DNA of 46,684 nucleotides from Microcaldota archaeon (GTDB lineage: Archaea > Aenigmatarchaeota > Aenigmatarchaeia > QMZP01 > QMZT01): NCBI GenBank assembly GCA_013151465.1, contig JAADIF010000043.1, positions 1 through 46,684 on the forward strand, read 5' to 3'. The notes beneath the pieces were generated by a model that was not told the origin of the DNA, made no database searches, and saw only the letters and a program-made list of their open reading frames with translations. Below are positions 8,104-16,168 of this stretch, piece after piece (the stretch's first letter is position 1; each line of letters begins with the position of its first letter). Position numbers and translations under genes: made by a program.

Positions 8104-8661
8104 ATGAATATATTGCTTCCCAGGCCGTCATTGTATCTTGTGGTATTCAACGGCCCGCCGTGTTCAGGAAAATCTCCGCTGTCAAAGTACATAGCCGAAG
8201 AGGGCGGATATACCTTAATTCTTGACTTTCCAGGCGAATATATCCAGGCGTGCGGCATGATGAGAAGGGAAAGGGACGCACTTTTGGAAAGGGGGAGAAA
8301 CGTTGTGTTGGATGTGGGGGCGCCTCGCCATTACGACAGAAAAAGATGGCTTTATGTCCCAAAAAGGACGGTTTCCCGGATAAGAAATGCAGGAAAGGAT
8401 TTGAAAAGATGCATTATACGCCTTCACGCCGACAGGGAAGAGTTGCACAGAAGATATTGGGAAAAATACGGAACTGAACCACATTTGCAGGACTACTGGC
8501 TTGACCAGAGATACGAGGATGTGAGGCGCACTCTCGAAGACCCCCTTTTTCATGATGCTCTTCTGCTCGAATACGACACAACGAAATTGGGTGACACAGA
8601 TGAAGGGAGAAATGAATTTGAAAAAATTGCAAGCGATATCAGAAACAATCTTGGCTTCTGA
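8104..8661 (+). CDS. P-loop kinase-like protein
   Basis: A 185-residue P-loop NTPase with Walker A GPPCSGKS at residues 17-24, followed by a kinase-like fold (AAA_33/zeta-toxin-like group): a NVVLDVGAP strand and an IIRLHADREELHRRYWEKYG segment that resembles the lid of small-molecule or nucleotide kinases. The substrate cannot be told. It starts 36 bases after the primase stop and may be cotranscribed, although an AT-rich stretch (AAAATATATATTAAC) could be its own promoter. Confidence 0.65.
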   Translation: MNILLPRPSLYLVVFNGPPCSGKSPLSKYIAEEGGYTLILDFPGEYIQACGMMRRERDALLERGRNVVLDVGAPRHYDRKRWLYVPKRTVSRIRNAGKDLKRCIIRLHADREELHRRYWEKYGTEPHLQDYWLDQRYEDVRRTLEDPLFHDALLLEYDTTKLGDTDEGRNEFEKIASDIRNNLGF

Positions 8662-8712
8662 AAGCCGAAAGTGATTTGAATGTTATTTAAGGGATCATAC
8701 AAAACAACCAAT

Positions 8713-9168
8713 ATGGGAGATTATCTTTCCGGAAGGCCGAAAAAGCGCGTGCTTCCCATGGATGAACAGGAGCGGATAATAAAGGAAGCGGTCGAGCTTG
8801 TGAGAAGGGAGCTTTCGGGCAATCCCCGCGTAAAGCTTGTGATGCTTACAGGCAGTGCGCTTTCTTATTCAATCGGAAAATATGAAAAGCCGCTTTCCGA
8901 AAAATACGCAAGACAGTATTCGGATATAGATTTTACGGCAATAACAGGCGGAAAGCTTTCCCCAAAGCCGGGATGGGCACTTATTGCAGAGAGGGACTTT
9001 TGGGAAGTATACCGGCTCGGCAAAATTGAAGGCAAATATCCCGTCGAGTGCCTCTTCATCGAGGATGCAACGCTTAAGGATGACGAAAAAAGGAAGATTG
9101 CAGAAGGAAAGGGCATCCCTTCCGGCAGGGACTCTCCTGTGCCTCACAGGGTTGTTTATGAGCGGTGA
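8713..9168 (+). CDS. Nucleotidyltransferase-fold protein
   Basis: A 151-residue protein with the minimal Pol-beta nucleotidyltransferase signature: TGSALSYS around G47-S48 and SDIDFTAI with D71 and D73. A third acidic residue may be in the VECLFIED segment. No ATP-cone or HEPN partner is adjacent. Start: an in-frame ATG at 8680 exists, but TTATTTAAGG just after it acts as a TATA box spaced about 27 bases from the ATG at 8713, so 8713 is preferred. The substrate is unknown. Confidence 0.65.
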   Translation: MGDYLSGRPKKRVLPMDEQERIIKEAVELVRRELSGNPRVKLVMLTGSALSYSIGKYEKPLSEKYARQYSDIDFTAITGGKLSPKPGWALIAERDFWEVYRLGKIEGKYPVECLFIEDATLKDDEKRKIAEGKGIPSGRDSPVPHRVVYER

Positions 9169-9219
9169 TTTTCGCATTTTCTTACTTAAAACCTTGCGGG
9201 CTATAATTAAACGATTTAT

Positions 9220-9807
9220 ATGCTGACGTTTGAAGGCATCAGGCGTGTCTATGAGGAAGAGCGAAAAAACCCGAACATACTGGCAAAGCTGCCGGAGAAC
9301 TTCTTTGAAGAATTCAGGATATATCTTGAGAACAAGAAAAGGGCGGTCATGCGAGGCGAGGACGAAGCACTTGAGCTTGAGACGGCAAAAAGGCGCCTTG
9401 AATCCATCTTTGAGGCACGAGAAAGAAAAATAGTCAACGCTGCCCTTGATCATGTAAGGACAGGGCTTTCCCCCCAGAACATGCTCGAAGAGGAGGAAGC
9501 GCTCTTTAATGCGATAGTTGCGCAGATAAAACTATTCAGGGATGAGATGGCAAAAACCATATCGCGCAAGGCGGCGGAAACGCCGAAGGGCGATGAACCG
9601 TCTGAAGAGAAACTTCCGGAGGCGAAAGAAAAAAACACGCAAGACGAACTTGTAATTGTAGATTTCAAGGAGGATGTCGGAAAGTTTATGGGCATAGATC
9701 TTGTTGCATACGGCCCTTTCAGGAAAGGCGATATAGCATCAGTGCCGCGCGAGAATGCCGAGGTGCTTGAAAGGACGAAAAAAGGCACAATCATTAAACC
9801 TTTATAA
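9220..9807 (+). CDS. GINS complex subunit, Gins51-like
   Basis: A 195-residue GINS subunit, part of the archaeal CMG helicase (Cdc45/RecJ-MCM-GINS). The N-terminal helical A domain (about 1-120) begins MLTFEGIRRVYEEERKNP and contains ENFFEEFRIYLENKKR; a charged linker (about 120-145) leads to a small beta B domain with GIDLVAYGPFRKGDIASVP and the NAEVLERTKKG ending. This A-then-B order is that of Gins51 (Sld5/Psf1 type). Its location after the primase fits a replication cluster. Confidence 0.85.
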   Translation: MLTFEGIRRVYEEERKNPNILAKLPENFFEEFRIYLENKKRAVMRGEDEALELETAKRRLESIFEARERKIVNAALDHVRTGLSPQNMLEEEEALFNAIVAQIKLFRDEMAKTISRKAAETPKGDEPSEEKLPEAKEKNTQDELVIVDFKEDVGKFMGIDLVAYGPFRKGDIASVPRENAEVLERTKKGTIIKPL

Positions 9808-9857
9808 ATTTAAGCGGCAATGACTATAAACTATATCCTATATATGTGGTGATATTT

Positions 9858-10142
9858 GTGAAATTTCCCAAAGTAAAGAAAATGTATTGCCCCACGTGCA
9901 AAAAACACACAGAACACACCGTAAAGCAGTCCAAGAGGAAGGGAAGGGGAAAAGCGCATCCCAATTGCCAAGCACAAAGAAGATTCAAAAGAAAGCTTGA
10001 GGGATATGGCTCGTTCCCAAGGCCGAATCCGAAAGGAGAGGGAAAACCCACAAAACGCCTCGACCTGCGGTATACGTGCAAGGAGTGCGGAAAGGCGCAG
10101 ACGAGAGGGGGCTTTAAAGTTAAGAAGTTCGAGCTTACATAA
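9858..10142 (+). CDS. rpl44e: Ribosomal protein L44e
   Basis: A large-subunit ribosomal protein of 94 residues with two zinc-binding Cys pairs: YCPTCKKHTEH near the N-terminus and YTCKECGKAQ near the end. It matches archaeal/eukaryotic L44e along its length. GTG at 9858 is chosen as the start because GGTGAT at 9848-9853 precedes it by four bases; the GTG codons at 9846 and 9849 overlap that signal. Leads the S27e and aIF2-alpha genes, the standard archaeal order. Confidence 0.93.
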   Translation: MKFPKVKKMYCPTCKKHTEHTVKQSKRKGRGKAHPNCQAQRRFKRKLEGYGSFPRPNPKGEGKPTKRLDLRYTCKECGKAQTRGGFKVKKFELT

Positions 10143-10163
10143 GGCGATATTGCAAGAGGTGTC

Positions 10164-10337
10164 ATGATGGCGTCAAGATTTATTAAGGTCAAATGCAAGA
10201 AATGCAAAAATGAGCAGGTTATATTCGAGAAGCCTGCAACTGTTGTGAAGTGCCTTGTCTGCGGCGAGGTCATATCCGAGCCGACAGGCGGTAAAGGCTC
10301 CATTCACAGGGAGAATATAATCGGGGTGGCCGAGTGA
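10164..10337 (+). CDS. rps27e: Ribosomal protein S27e
   Basis: A 57-residue small-subunit ribosomal zinc protein with CKKC and CLVC pairs (C11, C14, C30, C33), ending in GGKGSIHREN. It follows L44e and precedes aIF2-alpha as in most archaea. Its stop overlaps the start of the next gene by four bases (GTGA), which implies translational coupling. A second ATG at 10167 is an equally possible start. Confidence 0.93.
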   Translation: MMASRFIKVKCKKCKNEQVIFEKPATVVKCLVCGEVISEPTGGKGSIHRENIIGVAE

Positions 10338-11110
10338 AGAAGAATGGCCGGCCAGAGCAAAACGAGCTTGTTGTGTGCAAAATAACAAACATAAATCCAA
10401 ATTCTGCTTTTGCAAAACTTATAGAGTACGAAGACCTTACGGGAATGATACATGTTTCTGAGGTCGCGAATAGATGGGTTAGAAACATCAGGGAGTTTCT
10501 CAAGGAAAACCAGTACGTCGTATGCAAAATAATGCGCATCGACGGAAACCATATATCGCTTTCCGCAAAAAGGGTAAGCCCCGATCAGGCAATCCGCAGG
10601 ATGAACGAGTACAAGAGGGAAGTGAAGGCGGAGAAGCTGCTTGAGATGTTCTCAAAGAACTCAAACATAAATTTTGACACGATCGAAGAAGAAGTGATAT
10701 TCCCGTTACAGGAGTCATTTGGCTCGCTGTCAAAGGCGTTTGACATCGCTTTCAAGAACGAAGAGCTTTTCAGGAAAAGAAGCGACCTTTCGAAAAAATG
10801 GGCAGATGCCATCATAGATCTGATAAAAAAGAACTATTCCGAGAAGATTTATACGCTAAAATCAGAGCTGAAGCTAGTGTCATACTCGCCTGACGGGGTT
10901 GACGTCATAAAAAAAGCGCTCGTCAAGGCGAAAAAGAACGGTTTTGATGTAAAATATATATCTGCGCCCAAATATATCATATCAAAATCCGGGAAGAACT
11001 TCAAGGATATCCATTCTGTACTTCTTTCTGAGAGCGAAAGAATCGTAAAGGACATACAAAAGGGCGGCGGGGACGCTTCATTTGACATAGAGAACAAGGC
11101 ACGAAAATAA
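10334..11110 (+). CDS. eif2a: Translation initiation factor aIF2 alpha subunit
   Basis: The alpha subunit of the aIF2 heterotrimer that delivers initiator Met-tRNA. Residues 10-85 form the S1 RNA-binding domain (ELVVCKITNINPNSAFAKL, GMIHVSEVANRWVRNIREF, ISLSAKRV); a helical middle and an alpha/beta C-terminal domain follow. 258 residues is normal. GTG start overlaps the S27e stop (GTGA). Confidence 0.93.
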   Translation: MKKNGRPEQNELVVCKITNINPNSAFAKLIEYEDLTGMIHVSEVANRWVRNIREFLKENQYVVCKIMRIDGNHISLSAKRVSPDQAIRRMNEYKREVKAEKLLEMFSKNSNINFDTIEEEVIFPLQESFGSLSKAFDIAFKNEELFRKRSDLSKKWADAIIDLIKKNYSEKIYTLKSELKLVSYSPDGVDVIKKALVKAKKNGFDVKYISAPKYIISKSGKNFKDIHSVLLSESERIVKDIQKGGGDASFDIENKARK

Positions 11111-11152
11111 ATTCTATCAAATTTTATATAAATCAGGATATAGGTTAGTATT

Positions 11153-12493
11153 ATGGTTCTTGACAGGTTGGGCTCTGGATTGAAGGACACGTTCAAACGC
11201 ATAGCCGGGCTTGGAGTTGTCGACAAGAAAGCAGTCGAGATGGTCATAAGGGACCTTCAGCGCGTCCTTCTCCAAAGCGACGTTGATGTCAAGATGGTCT
11301 TTGAGATGACAACCCGCATAAAGGAGAGAATTCTCAAGGAAAAGCCCCCTACAGGCCTTACACTGAAGGAGTATTTCATCCGGGTCCTTTATGACGAGCT
11401 TGTCGCATTCCTGGGCGAGGAGCAGGGCTCATTTTCACTCAAGCCGCAAAAGATTCTTCTCATAGGGCTTTTTGCGTCGGGAAAGACCACGACCGCAGGA
11501 AAGCTTGCAAAATGGTTCAAGACAAGGGGTCTTTCACCCGCGCTTGTCGGCTGCGACGTCCACAGGCCGGCCGCAAGGGAGCAGCTTTCGCAGCTTGCGG
11601 AAAAGATGGACGTTCCTGTATACATTGACGGGAAAACGGCTGAGGAGACGGCGGAAAACGCGCTTTCAGAATCGAAAGAGGATGTTATAATATTCGATTC
11701 AGCGGGTCGCAATGCACTCGATGAGGAGCTTGCTGCAGAACTCAGGAATCTCGGGGAGATAATAAAGCCCGATGAGGTCCTTCTTGTGATACCCGCAGAC
11801 ATCGGGCAGGCTGCAAGGAGGCAGGCAGAAGAGTTCAGCAAGCTTGTCGGCATAACGGGCATAATAATAACAAAGATGGACGGGACTGCCAAGGCGGGAG
11901 GCGCGCTTGCAGCTGCTGCCGCGTCCGGCGCAAAGGTCAAGTTCATGGGTGTGGGGGAAAAGCCCGCTGACCTTGAGCAGTATGACCCAAAGAGGTTTGT
12001 CTCCAAGCTTATCGGATACGGCGACATTCAGGGCCTTATAGAAAAGGCGAAGAACGCCGGATTCAATGAAGACGCGGCAAAGAGGATGATGGAGGGAAAG
12101 TTCACCCTCAACGAGTTCTACGAGCAGCTCAAGTCGATGCAGGGCATGGGCTCGCTTTCCAAAATGCTCGACATGATTCCCGGGCTTTCATCAAGCGGGC
12201 TCATGAAGAAGATGCCCGCAGGCTTTATGGACGTGCAGGAAGAGAAGATGAAGAAATGGAAATACGCAATAGACAGCATGACGCCTGAAGAGAGGGAAAA
12301 CCCCGACATAATAAAGAACACAAGAATATCGAGGATAGCAAAGGGCTCCGGAACAAAAGAAAGCGACATAAGGGACCTTCTCAAAAACTTCAAGCAGATA
12401 AAGAAGGTAATGAAAATGGCCGGCGGGGGAAAGGGATTGAAAAGAGGGCCTCTTGCGCGTCTTATGAAGCAGATGGGTGTTGGGGGGATTTGA
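11153..12493 (+). CDS. srp54: Signal recognition particle GTPase SRP54
   Basis: The GTPase that binds signal peptides on ribosomes and docks at FtsY. N domain residues 1-95, G domain with P-loop GLFASGKTTT at 105-114 (the second half of the usual GLQGSGKTTT is kept), DVHRPAAREQL, DSAGR, ITKMDGTAKAGG, and a Met-rich M domain from about 310 to 446 (MLDMIPGL, IKKVMKMAGGGKG). Full length, 446 residues. A TATA-like TTTTATATAAAT lies 25-30 bases before the ATG. Confidence 0.95.
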   Translation: MVLDRLGSGLKDTFKRIAGLGVVDKKAVEMVIRDLQRVLLQSDVDVKMVFEMTTRIKERILKEKPPTGLTLKEYFIRVLYDELVAFLGEEQGSFSLKPQKILLIGLFASGKTTTAGKLAKWFKTRGLSPALVGCDVHRPAAREQLSQLAEKMDVPVYIDGKTAEETAENALSESKEDVIIFDSAGRNALDEELAAELRNLGEIIKPDEVLLVIPADIGQAARRQAEEFSKLVGITGIIITKMDGTAKAGGALAAAAASGAKVKFMGVGEKPADLEQYDPKRFVSKLIGYGDIQGLIEKAKNAGFNEDAAKRMMEGKFTLNEFYEQLKSMQGMGSLSKMLDMIPGLSSSGLMKKMPAGFMDVQEEKMKKWKYAIDSMTPEERENPDIIKNTRISRIAKGSGTKESDIRDLLKNFKQIKKVMKMAGGGKGLKRGPLARLMKQMGVGGI

Positions 12494-12525
12494 TAAGGCA
12501 TTACGATGCGGTTTTTATTCTAATT

Positions 12526-12612
12526 ACTATTATCTACTAATTTCTACTAATTTAGTAGAAAACTTTTTAAGCCGGAAATACTATTATCTACTAATTTCTA
12601 CTAAATTAGTAG
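12526..12612. promoter_or_regulatory. Two 33-bp operator repeats before the Fic gene
   Basis: Copies at 12526-12558 and 12580-12612 differ at one base and are spaced 54 bp start to start (five turns). Each ends in a palindrome, CTACTAATTTAGTAG or CTACTAAATTAGTAG, and contains an extra CTACTAA half-site. A TATA-like CTTTTTAAG (12563-12571) sits between them, so protein on copy two would cover the transcription start. The Fic gene's own winged-helix domain is the obvious candidate binder. Confidence 0.65.
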
Positions 12613-12622
12613 TTGTGTTATT

Positions 12623-13906
12623 ATGAAACTACCCAAAAAGCCCCCGGAGATTAAAAAAGAAGACGATATTGTGCATTTATTAAAAGACACAAATCGTGAT
12701 ATATTTGAAAAGGCAATTGAATACAACAGAAAGTACCTTTATTACTCCGAAGTTTTTCATAGATGTAAAAATAAAAAAGAAGCTTCAAAAATATGGCTTC
12801 TCATGAAGATATTTAGAATGGCAAAATATGAGAATATAGATTTCAAGCCAATCAGAATGAAATATTACCCACTGAGCGATTTTAATGCCAAATTGCACAA
12901 ATTCGACAAATTTCTTGCCGGAAATATTGGAATAGATGCAAAAAGCATGGGAATGAGCCAGAGATATATAATAAGCTCCCTCATGGAAGAGGCGATAGCA
13001 TCAAGCATTCTTGAAGGTGCATCCACGACAAGAAAAATTGCAAAGGACATGCTCAGGTCCGGAAGAAAGCCCCGGACAAAATCAGAGATGATGATAACAA
13101 ACAACTACGAAACGTTGCGTTATATTGTAGAAAATAAGAACAGGAAGATGTCCCCTGAATTTCTCCTTGAGCTTCAGAGGATGATAACCAGGGGTACTCT
13201 TGAAAAATCCGATGATGAGGGGAGATTCAGGACAAGGGATGATATAATTGTCGGCGACAGAATAGACCCCGAAATTATAGCGCACATTCCCCCTAAACAT
13301 AAAGAACTGCCAAAGCTGATAGATGCGTTCTGTGATTTTGCCAACAACGATGCAGGAAGATTCCTGCACCCTGTTTTGAAAGGAATCGTGCTCCATTTTC
13401 TGATAGGTTACATGCACCCTTTCAATGACGGGAACGGGAGGACGGCAAGAAGCGTGTTCTATTGGTATCTTATATCGAGAGGTTACTGGCTTTTTGAATA
13501 TATGGCGGTTTCCAGAGCAATTGTCAGATCGAGAAAAAAATACGATCTTGCCTTCCTTTATACGGAATACGACAATATGGACCTTACATATTTTTTCAAA
13601 TACAATCTGGAGTGCATAGACAGGGCCCTTGAAGACATGCTTGCTTATATAAAAAGAAAGCAGGCAGAGCAACAGGACGCAAAGACCATATTGCAGAAAT
13701 ATCCGGAAATTAACCTCAGGCAGGCAATGATAGCAGAAGAATTCATGAAAAATCCGGACAAAATCTTTACAATAAAGGAAATCATGGAGACATTCAAAGT
13801 CGCCTATGAAACGGCAAGAAAGGACATGATGGAGCTTGAAAAGAGGGGAATTGCAAAAAAGAAGAAGGCAGGAAAGGCTTTCATATTTGTGCATGGTGGA
13901 AAATGA
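12623..13906 (+). CDS. Fic/DOC-family AMP transferase with C-terminal HTH
   Basis: Fic enzymes transfer AMP (or another nucleotide) to a target hydroxyl. The catalytic motif HPFNDGNGR is at residues 265-273, complete with the catalytic His, Asn and Arg. The N-terminal inhibitory helix motif (S/T)xxxE(G/N) is present as S127-S-I-L-E131-G132, which makes it a class II, self-inhibited Fic protein. Residues about 355-427 form a winged helix (IFTIKEIMETFKVAYETARKDMMELEKRGI) likely to bind DNA. Together with the upstream repeats this points to autoregulation. The target is unknown; no antitoxin gene is adjacent. Confidence 0.9.
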   Translation: MKLPKKPPEIKKEDDIVHLLKDTNRDIFEKAIEYNRKYLYYSEVFHRCKNKKEASKIWLLMKIFRMAKYENIDFKPIRMKYYPLSDFNAKLHKFDKFLAGNIGIDAKSMGMSQRYIISSLMEEAIASSILEGASTTRKIAKDMLRSGRKPRTKSEMMITNNYETLRYIVENKNRKMSPEFLLELQRMITRGTLEKSDDEGRFRTRDDIIVGDRIDPEIIAHIPPKHKELPKLIDAFCDFANNDAGRFLHPVLKGIVLHFLIGYMHPFNDGNGRTARSVFYWYLISRGYWLFEYMAVSRAIVRSRKKYDLAFLYTEYDNMDLTYFFKYNLECIDRALEDMLAYIKRKQAEQQDAKTILQKYPEINLRQAMIAEEFMKNPDKIFTIKEIMETFKVAYETARKDMMELEKRGIAKKKKAGKAFIFVHGGK

Positions 13907-13966
13907 CGTCCCTACGTTTGCCGGTAAGGATTTCCATTTTTATTTATTTGTGCAAATATTCGGTAT

Positions 13967-15187
13967 ATGCCAGGGAGAAAATCACTTTTATTATTGGCGT
14001 TTATGGCGGTTTTTCTGATTGCATCGGCCCCTTTTGCATCTGCAGATATGATGGCTGACGCAGAAGCCCTGAAAGGGAAGCTGTCTGATTTTGTCGGCGC
14101 AAATGAAGCTGTGATTGTCAAGGGATCCTATACATCAGTAACCGAGAATGCTCTTTTCTATGCCGTTTCTAAGACTTACGATGAGCTTTCCGATATACCC
14201 GTTGTAGACGAAAAGGAATATGATCCCGCTGCGTGGAAAGGCAAGGTTATCATCCTCATAGGCGGTCCTGTCCAGAACGGGATATCAAGGGAATTGATGA
14301 AAAAATACGCAGACAATGCAGAAGAGATAAAACTTTCTGCCGGAAGGGCGGTATTCATAGATGCGGGCGATATAAAGGCAATAATTTTTTCTGATAACGA
14401 GGGCTTTGACGGCATCAGGAAAGCAAGGGAAAATTCTCCGCTCGCACCATTGGTCAGCCCTGAAATGGTTCCCGTGGCAGCGACTGGTGTTGGTACCGGG
14501 CTTTTAATCTTCTGGAAGTTTCTTGCCGGGCTCCTTACTAAGGTCATGAAATTCAAGGCCGCATCAAAAATCATGAAAAAAGTCAAAAAGAGGGAACTCA
14601 AGAAGAGTTTCTTGGGGAAAACTATCAGAGGGGTGCGCATAAAGGTGAGGGAATGGGCATCAATATTGATATCGGCCCTGATATTTGCGGTTTCCCTTTC
14701 ATACATATATCTTTCCCCTGGCATGGATATTCCCGTGTTCCTTCTGCTGACTGTTCTTGTCAATTTCATAGTCTATTCCATAAGGCACGGTATGCGCCTT
14801 GTTCTGGACAAACACTATGGACATCATACAGAATATCACATCTGGTATAAAGGTGCAATAATCACCGCTATTACCGGATGGCTTGGCAACACGTTCTCTC
14901 TTGCCGGCTACATTGTCGGTGAAAAGAAAGAAGAGAACGAGGGAAAGGTGAGTTTCATCATCAACATGGCGACGTTTGCGGCGTTTATTGTGTTCTGGAT
15001 ATGGAATTTCCTTGAGCCGAACCTTATAGTCCACATGGCCATGCTTCTTACGCTCGCAATAGCATTCCTTCAGATGCTCCCCGTAAGCCCGTTTTCAGGA
15101 AAAGGCATATTCGGGTGGAATAAGAAATTGTGGATGGTGGGCTTTGCGCCGCTTTTGATAGCATATGTGCTTGTGAATGTAATTTGA
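13967..15187 (+). CDS. Membrane protein with degenerate site-2-protease-like domain
   Basis: A 406-residue secreted/membrane protein: signal peptide at residues 1-25 (ending ASA-D), an extracytoplasmic domain to about 165 with VIVKG and VIILIGGPVQNGIS, resembling S-layer or cell-wall-binding repeats, one helix at about 175, a basic cytoplasmic stretch, then five or six helices. The helices follow the layout of M50 site-2 proteases, but the HExxH position reads RHGMR (273-277) and the second motif reads PVSPFSGKGIF with S377 where the catalytic Asp should be. So it is probably a non-catalytic S2P relative. The M50 assignment is by pattern only. Confidence 0.55.
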   Translation: MPGRKSLLLLAFMAVFLIASAPFASADMMADAEALKGKLSDFVGANEAVIVKGSYTSVTENALFYAVSKTYDELSDIPVVDEKEYDPAAWKGKVIILIGGPVQNGISRELMKKYADNAEEIKLSAGRAVFIDAGDIKAIIFSDNEGFDGIRKARENSPLAPLVSPEMVPVAATGVGTGLLIFWKFLAGLLTKVMKFKAASKIMKKVKKRELKKSFLGKTIRGVRIKVREWASILISALIFAVSLSYIYLSPGMDIPVFLLLTVLVNFIVYSIRHGMRLVLDKHYGHHTEYHIWYKGAIITAITGWLGNTFSLAGYIVGEKKEENEGKVSFIINMATFAAFIVFWIWNFLEPNLIVHMAMLLTLAIAFLQMLPVSPFSGKGIFGWNKKLWMVGFAPLLIAYVLVNVI

Positions 15188-15267
15188 GCATTGCAGAATC
15201 CACAAAAATAAAATGCATAAAACCCGCGTTCCGGCCAATCATGAAAGAGCGATTCTTCCGGAAAGCT

Positions 15268-15320
15268 TTAAATAGGTTATTTATAAAGTATTTATAAACC
15301 CTTTATAAAGGACTTATAAA
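15268..15320 (+). promoter_or_regulatory. Array of TATA boxes with 11-bp spacing before the TBP gene
   Basis: TTTATAAA begins at 15280, 15291 and 15302, CTTATAAA at 15313, and TTTAAATA at 15268. The last four are spaced exactly 11 bp, so they lie on one helix face. The gene downstream encodes the TATA-binding protein itself. The start codon has a G-rich ribosome site (GGTGGGGGG at 15338-15346), so the mRNA has a short leader, and only one or two of the boxes can act as the working promoter. Confidence 0.75.
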
Positions 15321-15352
15321 GGAGGGTTTTCTAATTTGGTGGGGGGATTTTT

Positions 15353-15973
15353 ATGGCTAAATCTGGAAGCAAAAGTAAAGGCAAGAAAAGCAAGTTTTCT
15401 ATAAAGATTGAAAACGTTGTGGCCTTTTCCGTTTTGGGCGTTGATATATCGCTAAATCACGTCGTTTCGTCTATCGAAAGTGCAGAATACGAGCCCGAGC
15501 AATTCCCAGGGCTTGTATACAGAACGCAGGACCCAAGGGCGGCTGCGCTCATCTTTTCGTCGGGCAAGATTGTCTGTACAGGAACAAAGAGTATCGAGTT
15601 GGCCCATGTCGCGATGGAGAAAGTTGTTGCGAAATTAAGGGAAATAGGGATAAAAGTTCCCAAGAAATATCCGGTAAATATTGAAAATATTGTCGCGTCA
15701 TCCAAAATAGATGCAAAGCTTTCTCTTGACGATATAGCCTTCTCTCTTGAGGATGCAGAATACGAGCCCGAGCAATTCCCAGGGCTTGTATACAGAATAA
15801 AGGAACCGAGAGTGGCATTCCTTCTCTTCAGCTCTGGAAAGATAATCTGCACAGGTGCACACGAGATAGATGATATATACACGGCACTTGACAAATTCCG
15901 GGTAAAGCTCGAGGAGATAGGCGTCAAGGCGACTCCGTCAAAGCCGGACGACATTGACAAGAAGAGCAAATAG
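15353..15973 (+). CDS. tbp: TATA-box-binding protein
   Basis: General transcription factor that bends promoter DNA and recruits TFB. Residues 1-16 are a Lys/Ser-rich extension; then two copies of the TBP repeat, about 17-105 and 106-195, each with EPEQFPGLVYR and a FSSGKI-CTG strand. The tail is acidic/lysine-mixed. The two repeats share a 44-base stretch that is identical at DNA level (15481-15524 and 15754-15797). 206 residues is slightly longer than most archaeal TBPs because of the extensions. Confidence 0.96.
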   Translation: MAKSGSKSKGKKSKFSIKIENVVAFSVLGVDISLNHVVSSIESAEYEPEQFPGLVYRTQDPRAAALIFSSGKIVCTGTKSIELAHVAMEKVVAKLREIGIKVPKKYPVNIENIVASSKIDAKLSLDDIAFSLEDAEYEPEQFPGLVYRIKEPRVAFLLFSSGKIICTGAHEIDDIYTALDKFRVKLEEIGVKATPSKPDDIDKKSK

Positions 15974-16019
15974 GACATCTGTTAACTTTTTATTTTTCCG
16001 CCGTCATTTTATCTTTAAA

Positions 16020-16133
16020 GTCGGGGTGGCCGAGCGGTTAAGGCGCAGGGTTGCTAACCCTGTTCCCTTCGGGGAGCTTGGGTTCGAATCGTTTTGCCAT
16101 TTCCTGCAAAATGCGAACATCCCAACCCCGACG
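16020..16133 (+). tRNA. tRNA-Ser(GCU) with a T-loop intron
   Basis: Exon 1 is 16020-16088 and exon 2 is 16120-16133. Acceptor stem GTCGGGG (16020-16026) pairs with CCCCGAC (16126-16132), discriminator G16133, CCA not encoded. D-stem GCC/GGC, anticodon arm CAGGG-TTGCTAA-CCCTG with GCT at 16053-16055, a long variable arm (TCCC-TTCG-GGGA) as required for serine, T-stem TTGGG/CCCAA. Removing 31 bases inside the T-loop restores a perfect seven-base loop TTCGAAT. Standard searches that assume an anticodon-loop intron could miss this gene. Confidence 0.92.
16089..16119 (+). other. Non-canonical tRNA intron, position 59/60
   Basis: The flanks fold into a complete bulge-helix-bulge: outer helix TTGGG/CCCAA, four-base-pair central helix TTCG (16083-16086) with CGAA (16115-16118), three-base bulges AAT (16087-16089) and CAT (16118-16120 region), and an inner stem CGTTTTGC (16090-16097) with GCAAAATG (16106-16113). 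Cutting after the second base of each bulge removes 31 bases and rejoins the T-loop exactly. The central helix end and the second bulge share a boundary base in my count, so the cut sites may be off by one. Confidence 0.8.
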
Positions 16134-16168
16134 CTTTTATTTTTGAGAAGTTCAGGAGCGAGGCGTAT

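Noticed and set aside
10321..10334. TCGGGGTGGCCGAG at the end of S27e is identical to bases 2-15 of the tRNA-Ser gene, suggesting a tRNA fragment or attachment site
   Set aside because: It is inside the conserved S27e/aIF2-alpha junction and codes for IGVAE; no anticodon arm or T-arm follows. Chance identity of 14 bases.
12526..12612. The two 33-bp repeats as the start of a CRISPR array
   Set aside because: Only two copies, 21-bp gap, palindromic operator structure and a TATA box in between; no cas genes.
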